NCBI GenBank assembly: GCA_012728465.1
Contig: JAAYFB010000012.1
Span: 1-12,807, forward strand
Origin: Proteiniphilum sp.
GTDB lineage: Bacteria > Bacteroidota > Bacteroidia > Bacteroidales > Dysgonomonadaceae
Direction: 5' to 3'
DNA length: 12,807 nt
Position 1 is the stretch's first letter, and the number at the start of each line of letters is the position of its first letter. Shown here piece after piece: positions 6,819 to 12,781 of the stretch. The position numbers were made by a program, and so were the translations under genes. The notes below the pieces were generated by a model. It saw only the letters and a list, made by a program, of their open reading frames with translations. It had not been told where the DNA came from and did no database searches.

Positions 6819-9462
6819 CCTCTACCTCGTGTTCAAAACGAATAACATTACCACCACTACTTACACCTTCTCCAACAAGAAGATAATTAGTGGGTAAGTC
6901 TGCTGCATAAAACTCTATGCTTGCACGTCCTTCATCATCGAAAACGACATTGGGCTTCCAATAAATAGTGGTTCGTAAATCGGGAATGCCATTATCTTTT
7001 TGCTCAGGAGTTTCGTAAGCGGGGGAGTAAAACTCTGCAGCTTGTTGGTATCCCAAAGGTATTATATGATTAATATTGATAGGTGTTCGTGCCTTAGGTT
7101 TAAATCCAATCTTAGTGGTAATCACTATTGCACCATCTGTATTTGGGAAATAGCCAGGCATCATCGAATTATCTCTAACTACAAATAGAGACTCGATCGA
7201 TGAAACATCTATATCATCAAGGCGATCTGAGAAATCATCAAAATACATATTATCTATTACAAACAATACGGGTCTGTCCGAGCGAGTGGTGGTTACCATA
7301 TCGGGGCGCACGATTATTCCTGGTTGGGAGTATAATAGAGTCCTAAAACTACTTACATTCATTTTCTCAATATCATCAGCAGTGCGAACACCAGTTGCCG
7401 AAAGTGGAGTGTAGAATGTTGATTCCTTATATTTCTCTTTACTTTCAGCAGTTACAGTGAAATCTTCTAGCAAGATGGTGCGAATACCAAACTGTCGTGT
7501 ATAATCTTCATTAGCCTTTTGCAAATACAAATCCAAATCCTCGTCATGTCTGTTCACAACAACAGGCTTCTCGGACAATGAGGCACCCGAAGTTTCTGGG
7601 AATGTCTCCTTATCTAGGTTTATGACATTACTTTTACCCCCTCTTTTGCTTAACGATTGCACCAATATGGATGTTCCTGCAGGATATTCCACATCAAACT
7701 CAAAACGTCCCTTCTCATCAGCTTCGGTGGCAACAGTGCTCAACAATGAGTCAATGGTAGCCATTAGGCTAATGTTTCCACCTTTCAATCCAGAAAAAAG
7801 TCCATCCGCTTTCCCTTTTATCTTTTGCGCCAATTCGGGCTCAAACTCTGTTGGAGTCTCAATTTCACCTTTCAATACTTTGGGCAAGTCATACCTTCGC
7901 CAACCCTGAGTCATAAGGAGTGCATCAATAGCATGCTTATCTATTTTATTATCGATGAAATAGGAAGCAGGCGATTCGATGTGCCCACGCAATTCTGACG
8001 AAAGCAACAGGTAGGATACAATATTATTAGTACTATCTTGCATTACAGTCTGTTTGTCAATAACAGATATAGCAATACTCCCCGACGTCAAACCCTCTTC
8101 AACATTATCCAATTGCATTGTTATTGGGATATGTTCGCGGCGTTTATACTCCCCCTTACTGCTAGTGACATCAACTTTTACTAAATTGTCATTGGGCATA
8201 TTAAACACAAGTCGCTCACTAACAATATCTTTTTTTACATTCAATATCATCACGTTGATTATTCCCATTGGCATATTGTCAGCGGGAAAAGTATAAGTCC
8301 CTACCCCCTTTGTAATAGGCTTATGATAAATTGCTCGGCCTTTATGGTGAATCAGTAGAGACAAGTCATCACCAACAGTCTCATTCAATCCATTAACACC
8401 TACTAACATTCGTCCACCCACCATTCGAGTAGTTACCACAATTGCATTATCATTCAACTCGGGCAAATCAATTCGCCTCACATCACCCGATTGATTAGAA
8501 ACCTCAGCATAATACTTATCTCCCAAGACTGGCATAAAGTTAAAGAACCCCATGCCATGTTTCTTGGAGCTAAAATCAGTTACTTTCTCGTCTTGCGAAT
8601 TGAATACTGTGCCTGTAACATCCACCCCCCAACCGTCAGAATGCAGTGCTTTGAAAGCAACTTGATTAACCACACTTGGTATTAAGTATCCACCTTCTGG
8701 AAAAAAAGCGACGTCAAACTGTGATCGGTCTGATGGAATGGTATAAAATCGGCTATACTTTCGTTTATTGTGCATAATGCTTAAGAGCATCGTCCTATTA
8801 CTTATCTTTTCATCGAGCTTTACACTCCAATTGTAATTATTGTTGGCTTGGGCTTTTAACTGTTTGGACTCTTTATGCGCCAGCTGACACGACACAATCT
8901 CGGGTTTAATGGTATCGTTAGTCTGTCTATCAACAAATTTGATATTTGCATTTATATTATTTTTATTTACTTCAAAATCGACTAATGTTTCCACCTCAAG
9001 CGAGAAGGGATCGTAAACCTCAATATTCTTCTTAGCATAAAGTTCTTCACTAGCATTTCGCATATATTGAGTGTATGCACGCATGGTGTACGAACCTTCA
9101 GACAAATCATCGTGCAAATCAATATAGCCACTATATGTACCTGTGCTATCTGGGCGCACTTTTATTCTTTCCACCAAATTGTCGAAAGGATTAAACAGCT
9201 CTACATACACGTATCTACTCAAAAACATTGCTTGGTGAGATAATGCATCTTGCAAATGAGCTCTAAACCATATTCTCTCGCCAGATAGATATCCCCCTTT
9301 GTCAGTCTGTATATAAATTTTCTCTTGAGGAAATGCCAGTAGTTGTTCTGCCAAACTTTGGTCAACTTCATTTACTATAGAGTCCATCGGCAAATCTTGG
9401 GAGTGAGACTTTGCCACAAATAGAAGTATGGATAGAAATATAAAAAATGCTGTACGATTCAT
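6808..9462 (-). CDS. Exported MG2-like / plug-domain surface protein, no beta-barrel
   Basis: This is an 884-residue exported protein with a signal peptide (hydrophobic 5-17, cleavage near 21). Residues 46-150 resemble a macroglobulin MG2-type beta domain: EKIYIQTDKGGYLSGERIWFR (48-68) is the usual opening, and the domain ends at the ARAY-like AYTQYMRN region (129-136). FFPEGGYLIP (253-262) and TQGWRRYDLP (518-527) are recurring marks of this Bacteroidota family. A carboxypeptidase-regulatory-like beta repeat lies at about 546-610. A TonB-receptor plug-like domain follows at about 685-785, including PVLFVIDNMYFD (731-742) and GAIVITTK (777-784 approx). The C-terminal beta domain has TTIYWKPNV (831-839). 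No 22-strand barrel follows, so it is not a transporter by itself. An envelope role, perhaps docking or pairing with outer-membrane partners, is inference; the substrate is unknown. The neighbours give no functional hint. Confidence 0.8.
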   Translation of the reverse strand: MNRTAFFIFLSILLFVAKSHSQDLPMDSIVNEVDQSLAEQLLAFPQEKIYIQTDKGGYLSGERIWFRAHLQDALSHQAMFLSRYVYVELFNPFDNLVERIKVRPDSTGTYSGYIDLHDDLSEGSYTMRAYTQYMRNASEELYAKKNIEVYDPFSLEVETLVDFEVNKNNINANIKFVDRQTNDTIKPEIVSCQLAHKESKQLKAQANNNYNWSVKLDEKISNRTMLLSIMHNKRKYSRFYTIPSDRSQFDVAFFPEGGYLIPSVVNQVAFKALHSDGWGVDVTGTVFNSQDEKVTDFSSKKHGMGFFNFMPVLGDKYYAEVSNQSGDVRRIDLPELNDNAIVVTTRMVGGRMLVGVNGLNETVGDDLSLLIHHKGRAIYHKPITKGVGTYTFPADNMPMGIINVMILNVKKDIVSERLVFNMPNDNLVKVDVTSSKGEYKRREHIPITMQLDNVEEGLTSGSIAISVIDKQTVMQDSTNNIVSYLLLSSELRGHIESPASYFIDNKIDKHAIDALLMTQGWRRYDLPKVLKGEIETPTEFEPELAQKIKGKADGLFSGLKGGNISLMATIDSLLSTVATEADEKGRFEFDVEYPAGTSILVQSLSKRGGKSNVINLDKETFPETSGASLSEKPVVVNRHDEDLDLYLQKANEDYTRQFGIRTILLEDFTVTAESKEKYKESTFYTPLSATGVRTADDIEKMNVSSFRTLLYSQPGIIVRPDMVTTTRSDRPVLFVIDNMYFDDFSDRLDDIDVSSIESLFVVRDNSMMPGYFPNTDGAIVITTKIGFKPKARTPININHIIPLGYQQAAEFYSPAYETPEQKDNGIPDLRTTIYWKPNVVFDDEGRASIEFYAADLPTNYLLVGEGVSSGGNVIRFEHEVEVID

Positions 9463-9496
9463 GAGGTCATTTTAAAAATTAGGTTATACTACTAAA

Positions 9497-9519
9497 GCAT
9501 ATATATCTTACAAATATAA
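9497..9519. repeat. Direct repeat copy A: GCATATATATC + AAATATAA
   Basis: GCATATATATC (9497-9507) is followed, after four bases (TTAC), by AAATATAA (9512-9519). A second copy lies at 9707-9725 without the four extra bases. The sequence is AT-rich, so chance or simple-sequence origin is possible. Both copies contain CAAATATA, a minus-strand TATATTTG box. Confidence 0.4.
9511..9518 (-). promoter_or_regulatory. Candidate -7 box (TATATTTG, minus strand) for the plug-domain gene
   Basis: Read on the minus strand this is TATATTTG, an exact TAnnTTTG match. It is 48 bp before the ATG of the 884-residue gene and would start transcription near 9504. No TTG is present at the standard distance upstream, so the call rests on the -7 box and its position. 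Confidence 0.4.
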
Positions 9520-9729
9520 CGAATTTTACTAAGAGGATATACTTTCACAGCATAATTAAGACTATCGGGCAATTAGTATAGACGAATTCATCGTTTATAT
9601 TAACAAACTCACTCAACCCAGTTTTAAATATCAAGACCTGTCATATAAAAAACATTGAATATTTTAATTAGCAACAAGATGAAACAAGTTTCATTAGCAC
9701 CATTAGGCATATATATCAAATATAATAAT
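9519..9729. other. Divergent AT-rich spacer without a gene
   Basis: Together with its flanks (9463-9757) this separates the plug-domain gene from the small membrane-protein gene. Open frames across it (for example 9655-9876 plus) are low-complexity readings that overlap the small gene in another frame. The only structure seen is the repeated GCATATATATC element described separately. Confidence 0.4.
9707..9725. repeat. Direct repeat copy B: GCATATATATC + AAATATAA
   Basis: This is the second copy, starting 210 bp after copy A, with the same two blocks directly joined. It lies just upstream of the candidate plus-strand box at 9730-9737, so it could act as an operator for the small gene. That role is speculative. 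Confidence 0.4.
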
Positions 9730-9737
9730 TATTTTTG
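9730..9737 (+). promoter_or_regulatory. Candidate -7 box (TATTTTTG) for the small membrane-protein gene
   Basis: The box is an exact TAnnTTTG match ending 20 bp before the ATG at 9758. Transcription would begin near 9744, giving a very short leader of about 14 bases. No TTG lies at the ideal upstream spacing, so the -33 half is weak. Confidence 0.4.
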
Positions 9738-9757
9738 TTGTCAAAGATTCAATACAA

Positions 9758-9949
9758 ATGGCAACAAAAAAACAAATATTCAAAGTTCTCTGGATAATAA
9801 TTGGAGTTATTGTAGCTGCTGCGTTAGCGTGCATTATAATATTCCCTGGAATAAAAGGTTTATTCTTAGCAGCTAGTGGTGTTTTTTTAATATTGAATAT
9901 ATTTATCTCAATGTTTTTTATCCAAAACAACTATAGAGATAAGGAATAA
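9758..9949 (+). CDS. Small two-helix membrane protein, function unknown
   Basis: The 63-residue protein opens with a basic stretch (MATKKQIFK). A hydrophobic helix at about 10-29 leads to a short turn (PGIKG, 30-34). A second helix lies at about 35-55 and a charged tail (NNYRDKE) ends the chain. The positive-inside rule puts both ends in the cytoplasm. No family is recognised. The gene is supported by an exact -7 promoter box 20 bp upstream and by a perfect hairpin terminator 7 bp after the TAA stop, so it is probably a single-gene transcript. Its 5' neighbour is divergent and its 3' neighbour, mltG, is convergent. The N-terminal run resembles the membrane start of larger envelope enzymes, but nothing else matches them, so a gene fragment is less likely than a true small protein. 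Confidence 0.6.
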   Translation: MATKKQIFKVLWIIIGVIVAAALACIIIFPGIKGLFLAASGVFLILNIFISMFFIQNNYRDKE

Positions 9950-9956
9950 CTTTCGA

Positions 9957-9997
9957 TAATAATAAAGCCACGACTAAAAATCGTGGCTTTATTATTA
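9957..9997. terminator. Bidirectional intrinsic terminator between the small gene and mltG
   Basis: A perfect 17-bp stem pairs TAATAATAAAGCCACGA (9957-9973) with 9981-9997 around the 7-base loop CTAAAAA. The GCCACGA core is flanked by A-rich sequence on one side and T-rich sequence on the other on both strands, so it can end transcription in either direction. It starts 7 bp after the small gene's stop. The mltG stop codon (9995-9997) lies inside the stem, where it is followed in frame by two further TAA codons. Confidence 0.88.
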
Positions 9998-11050
9998 CTG
10001 GTAAATTCTCATTTCATTTAATGCTCTCTGATACCTTGCCGCATTGCGAGAATGCTCGGCGTGAGTTACTGCAAAATTGTGTCGCCCCGAAAGGTCATCC
10101 TTTGCGCACATAAATAAATAATTGTGACTCGTAGGAGATAACGTGGCATCTATTGCAGCTACTGAAGGAACTCTTATAGGTCCTGGTGGCAATCCATCTA
10201 CTTTGTAAGTATTGTATGGAGATTCCACTTCGAGATGACGAAATAGTATTCTCCTCAACCCAAAATCACCAATTGCAAACTTAACAGTTGGGTCGGCCTC
10301 TAATCTCATTCCACGCTTCAATCTATTTAAATATAACCCAGCCACTATGGGATATTCATCTGCGAAAGTTGCCTCCTCTTCCATTATTGATGCCAACACA
10401 GACACTTGCAATGGGGACAAACCGATGGCTTCTGCTTTCTTTTGCCTACTTTCATTCCAAAAGTTTTTATACTCTCTATTCATTCTGCTTAGTAACGTTT
10501 CTACATCAGTATCCCAAAACACTTGATAAGTGTTGGGAATAAACATAGACACAAAGTTACTTTCATCAAATCCTAATCCTTTTGCTATAGACGAATCATT
10601 TAAAGCATTTAATAATGTGATGCTATCCATCATAAGCTGCTGAGATATGCGTCCTGCTATATTTTCTTTAGTACGCATATTATTGAAAGTAAGATTTACG
10701 GCCGTTTGGTTTCCCGAGCGTAGCATTCTTATAACATCCACCATAGTCATGCCACTCTTTAGCTCATACCTGCCCGATTTCACATATTCGGAATACCGCA
10801 TCCTTTCAGCAATTAGTCTAAAGACCTTTTCTGAAGGAAGATTTTTTTCCTTTACCCTATTAATTACATCCTCATACGTATCACCCTTGTCGATATAAAT
10901 ATAAGATGTCTCTTTGAGCTCGAATGGTTTAAAAATTATATTTCTGAGCACTATCACCCCAGCTCCTGCCGACATCAACAATACTAGTAGTATTGTAATG
11001 ATAGTCCACTTTTTTCTTTTTTTCTTTTTTTCTTCCATAAACAGATTCAT
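9995..11050 (-). CDS. mltG: Endolytic murein transglycosylase MltG (YceG-like)
   Basis: The 351-residue single-pass inner-membrane enzyme cleaves nascent glycan strands in the periplasm and is thought to set strand ends during peptidoglycan synthesis. The N terminus is strongly basic (EKKKKRKKW, 7-15), followed by one transmembrane helix (about 16-36). A LysM-like region at about 49-115 (IYIDKGDTYEDVINRV) precedes the catalytic domain. Its marks are SIMEEEA (221-227), where E224 aligns with the catalytic Glu, then GLYLNRLKRGMRLEADPTV (238-256), the conserved SPYNTY (277-282) with GLPPGPI (286-292), and the histidine-bearing end (H325, H330, H333). All are intact. Two starts are possible, ATG at 11050 or ATG at 11038 (giving MEEKKKK). 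The latter leaves a longer leader from the candidate promoter and looks equally good. Confidence 0.95.
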   Translation of the reverse strand: MNLFMEEKKKKRKKWTIITILLVLLMSAGAGVIVLRNIIFKPFELKETSYIYIDKGDTYEDVINRVKEKNLPSEKVFRLIAERMRYSEYVKSGRYELKSGMTMVDVIRMLRSGNQTAVNLTFNNMRTKENIAGRISQQLMMDSITLLNALNDSSIAKGLGFDESNFVSMFIPNTYQVFWDTDVETLLSRMNREYKNFWNESRQKKAEAIGLSPLQVSVLASIMEEEATFADEYPIVAGLYLNRLKRGMRLEADPTVKFAIGDFGLRRILFRHLEVESPYNTYKVDGLPPGPIRVPSVAAIDATLSPTSHNYLFMCAKDDLSGRHNFAVTHAEHSRNAARYQRALNEMRIYQ

Positions 11051-11067
11051 TTATCATAAAGAGGAAA

Positions 11068-11075
11068 CAAAAGTA
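11068..11075 (-). promoter_or_regulatory. Candidate -7 box (TACTTTTG, minus strand) for mltG
   Basis: Read on the minus strand this is an exact TAnnTTTG match, 18 bp before the upstream mltG ATG and 30 bp before the alternative start. The expected transcription start near 11061 leaves 11 or 23 leader bases, which slightly favours the second start. No TTG is found at the usual -33 distance. Confidence 0.4.
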
Positions 11076-11106
11076 AGAATATTTGAATAGATTTCCCCCC
11101 TTTTGT

Positions 11107-11136
11107 TTGACAAGTTAAAAATGTTCTGTATATTTG
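11107..11136 (+). promoter_or_regulatory. Consensus Bacteroidales promoter of tRNA-Ser
   Basis: TTG at 11107-11109 is followed by exactly 19 bp and then TATATTTG at 11129-11136, matching the form TTG-19/21-TAnnTTTG in both halves. The expected start is near 11143, about 22 bases before the mature tRNA 5' end. This is the best promoter in the window. Confidence 0.8.
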
Positions 11137-11164
11137 CATCCGATTTGGGAAGCGAACCAAATAA

Positions 11165-11251
11165 GGAAGCTTGGGTGAGTGGCTGAAACCACCAGTTTGC
11201 TAAACTGACGTACGGGTAACTGTACCGCGAGTTCGAATCTCGCAGCTTCCG
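11165..11251 (+). tRNA. tRNA-Ser (anticodon GCT)
   Basis: The 87-base class II tRNA folds fully. The acceptor stem is GGAAGCT (11165-11171) with AGCTTCC (11244-11250) and discriminator G11251. The D stem is GGT/ACC (11174-11176, 11188-11190). The anticodon stem is CCAGT/ACTGA around TTGCTAA, with anticodon GCT at 11199-11201, reading AGC/AGU serine codons. The long variable arm (11209-11226) has a GTACGG/CTGTAC stem, as required for serine identity. The T arm is GCGAG-TTCGAAT-CTCGC (11227-11243). CCA is not encoded, as is usual in Bacteroidota. The outermost anticodon-stem pair is a C-A mismatch (27-43); the remaining four pairs hold. The gene has its own promoter and terminator and sits beside a recombinase gene, making it a plausible integration target. 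Confidence 0.97.
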
Positions 11252-11308
11252 CTTTAAAGCATTCAGTAAGTACTCTCTAGAAGAGTCTGAAAGATGCAAG
11301 CAGAAAAC

Positions 11309-11348
11309 AAAGTGCTGTAATTCTCAATGAGTTACGGCACTTTTTCTT
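11309..11348 (+). terminator. Intrinsic terminator downstream of tRNA-Ser
   Basis: A 12-bp stem pairs AAAGTGCTGTAA (11309-11320) with TTACGGCACTTT (11332-11343). It has one G-U pair and an 11-base loop, and it runs into TTTTTCTTT (11341 onward). It lies 57 bp after the mature tRNA end and should close the tRNA transcript. The A-run upstream of the stem is short, so termination is best on the plus strand. Confidence 0.75.
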
Positions 11349-11410
11349 TATATAGACTACCATTATAGAGTACCATCATAGCACTCATAATATCCCAAAA
11401 GACTCTCCTC

Positions 11411-11432
11411 TGGATACAATTTGGCTACAATT
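11411..11432 (+). repeat. Tandem 11-bp direct repeat TGGaTACAATT / TGGcTACAATT
   Basis: Two abutting 11-bp units (11411-11421 and 11422-11432) differ at one base. The second unit's TTGGCTACA (11421-11429) also has a perfect 9-bp inverted copy at 11452-11460, separated by 22 bases. Short repeated sites in the leader of a tyrosine recombinase gene are typical of arm-type recombinase or excisionase binding sites; that assignment is inference. Confidence 0.65.
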
Positions 11433-11451
11433 ACAAACATGAAAATAAAAA

Positions 11452-11460
11452 TGTAGCCAA
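11452..11460 (-). repeat. Inverted copy of TTGGCTACA
   Basis: TGTAGCCAA is the exact reverse complement of 11421-11429. With the 22-base gap it can form a hairpin, or act as an oppositely oriented protein-binding site. There is no T-run, so it is not a conventional terminator. Confidence 0.6.
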
Positions 11461-11498
11461 GAGCACTAACAGAGGCTGTATAGATGACTACTAAACTG

Positions 11499-11528
11499 TT
11501 GTTTTTCAAATAATTATATCGAACTTTG
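11499..11528 (+). promoter_or_regulatory. Candidate promoter of the recombinase gene
   Basis: TTG at 11499-11501 is followed by exactly 19 bp and GAACTTTG at 11521-11528. This differs from TAnnTTTG only in its first base. The expected start is near 11535, about 107 bases before the ATG at 11642. The promoter lies 39 bp after the inverted TGTAGCCAA site, so proteins bound to the repeats could influence it. Confidence 0.5.
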
Positions 11529-11641
11529 CACGCTGTCTACAGAAAAAAGAATGGCCAATGTTTATGCTTTTTATAACTAAGAGGCACCATTGAATTGAAT
11601 TCTTTATAATCTGTCTTCATGTGCAACAAAACAACATTAAA

Positions 11642-12664
11642 ATGAAAACAATTTTTAATTCATCCTTCTACTTAAGAAGTAATTACAAAAACAAAAAGGG
11701 ATTGACTCCAGTAATGATTAGAATTAGCCTAAACAGTGAACGTTTAGTTTTAGGATCGGCAGGAATAAGTATTGATATTGATAAATGGGATTACGAAAAA
11801 CAATGCTTAAAAGGAAACACTACTGCAAGCCTTCAAATCAATCAGCAGTTAGAAAATATAAAATCTGACATAAGATGTATATTTCGCAGATATGAATTAT
11901 CCGACAACCTTAGTCTTGAATTAATTAAATCTGACTATTTAGGTAAAAGAGAGGATATGGGTACTATTATTGAACTATTCGAGAAATACAACGGTGATTT
12001 AAAAAGTCAGATAGGCATTACTAAGTCTGCAGCAACTCATCAGAAGTATGAAAATTGTAAAAGACATTTTACAAGTTTTATTAAGTCCAAATACAAAAGA
12101 AGTGATCTGAAATTAAGTGAAGTGACACCTATCATAGTTCACGATTTTCAAATATATTTAATTACTGAAGGAAATTGTGCAACTAACACTGCAGCCAAAA
12201 TTTTACAATTCATGAAAACTGTAATTATATTTGCCCGCAAAAGTGGTTTAATATCTCACGATCCTTTCATGGGAGTGACCTTCCATAAAGAACCAGTAGA
12301 TAGAGGATTCTTGACCGATAAAGAAATAAAGACTATTATAAAAAAGGAAATAGAAATACCTCGCTTGGATCTAGTGAGTGATATTTTTATATTTTCTTGC
12401 TTTACAGGTCTTGCTTATATTGATGTCAAGAACTTGACAGAAGAGAATATTGTTGAGATGGATGGCAGAGAGTGGATTATGACAAGAAGGCAAAAAACAA
12501 AAGTTGCAACTAATATTATCCTACTTGATATACCCAAAATGATTATTGTCAAATATGAATCTACTAGAAAAGATGGCAAACTACTTCCCATACTTTCAAA
12601 TCAAAAGATGAACTCTTATTTGAAACAAATTTCAAACTTCAAAATAAATAGATTGCGGAATTGA
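11642..12664 (+). CDS. Tyrosine recombinase/integrase (Bacteroides type), C-terminally truncated
   Basis: The ATG at 11642 is preferred (MKTIFNSSFYLR); an in-frame GTG at 11621 would add seven residues. Residue numbers below count from that GTG. Residues 11-70 form the arm-type DNA-binding domain of Bacteroidota integrases (FYLRSNYKNKKGLTPVMIRI). About 113-215 form the SAM-like core-binding domain. The catalytic domain starts at about 228 (RGFLTDKEI), with FTGLAYIDVKNLT (261-273) and RRQKTK (289-294), where K292 would be the catalytic beta-strand Lys. The usual first catalytic Arg is Ala265, as in a known subgroup of these enzymes. The frame ends after NSYLKQISNFKINRLRN, exactly where the HxxR, LGH and Tyr motifs should follow. 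Length is about 340 residues rather than about 400, so strand cleavage should be lost. The gene is probably a decayed or interrupted element integrase. Confidence 0.85.
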   Translation: MKTIFNSSFYLRSNYKNKKGLTPVMIRISLNSERLVLGSAGISIDIDKWDYEKQCLKGNTTASLQINQQLENIKSDIRCIFRRYELSDNLSLELIKSDYLGKREDMGTIIELFEKYNGDLKSQIGITKSAATHQKYENCKRHFTSFIKSKYKRSDLKLSEVTPIIVHDFQIYLITEGNCATNTAAKILQFMKTVIIFARKSGLISHDPFMGVTFHKEPVDRGFLTDKEIKTIIKKEIEIPRLDLVSDIFIFSCFTGLAYIDVKNLTEENIVEMDGREWIMTRRQKTKVATNIILLDIPKMIIVKYESTRKDGKLLPILSNQKMNSYLKQISNFKINRLRN

Positions 12665-12697
12665 GGTAATCTAAAACCATCTCACGCAACAATAATC

Positions 12698-12723
12698 GGA
12701 TGAAAAAACAAAGTGAATGACGG
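12698..12723 (+). repeat. Spaced direct repeat, copy 1: GGATGA-N6-AAAGTGAATGACGG
   Basis: This copy matches 12782-12807 at 21 of 26 positions. The two outer blocks match except for one C/T change, and most differences fall in the six-base centre. The copies start 84 bp apart. Sequences between and before the copies are not similar, so this is not a simple 84-bp tandem repeat. Confidence 0.6.
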
Positions 12724-12781
12724 TTTTGTAAAACGACTTTGATGAGTAAAATTATTTTCAACCCTATTTGGCGCTCTCTGT

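Larger units (their letters stand above)
11354..11641 (+). other. Leader region upstream of the recombinase, no gene
   Basis: About 290 bp between the tRNA terminator and the recombinase start contains no credible coding sequence. It holds the TGGnTACAATT repeats (11411-11459), a near-consensus promoter (11499-11528) and an AT-rich leader. No second copy of the tRNA 3' end (TTCGAATCTCGC or GCAGCTTCC) was seen here or further right, so an attachment-site duplication cannot be shown within the window. Confidence 0.5.

Noticed and set aside
7622..8685. Plus-strand open frames of 64-95 codons
   Set aside because: They are shadows inside the long plug-domain gene with no independent start signals or recognisable motifs.
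9655..9930. Plus-strand 73-codon and minus-strand 75-codon frames overlapping the small membrane-protein gene
   Set aside because: The frame at 9758-9949 has clean two-helix topology, a promoter box and an adjacent terminator; the alternatives have irregular composition and start within promoter sequence.
11165..11251. tRNA-Ser as a possible pseudogene because of the C-A pair at the top of the anticodon stem
   Set aside because: All other stems, the variable arm, T-loop, promoter and terminator are intact; one mismatch at 27-43 is tolerated in working tRNAs.
11054..11299. 81-codon open frame on the minus strand
   Set aside because: It lies antisense across the whole tRNA-Ser and its promoter, and its translation is simply the tRNA read backwards.
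12709..12741. Hairpin CAAAGT...ACTTTG with inner GTTTT/AAAAC as an integrase terminator
   Set aside because: The two stem parts are separated by unpaired bases of unequal length and there is no T-run after it; too weak to call.
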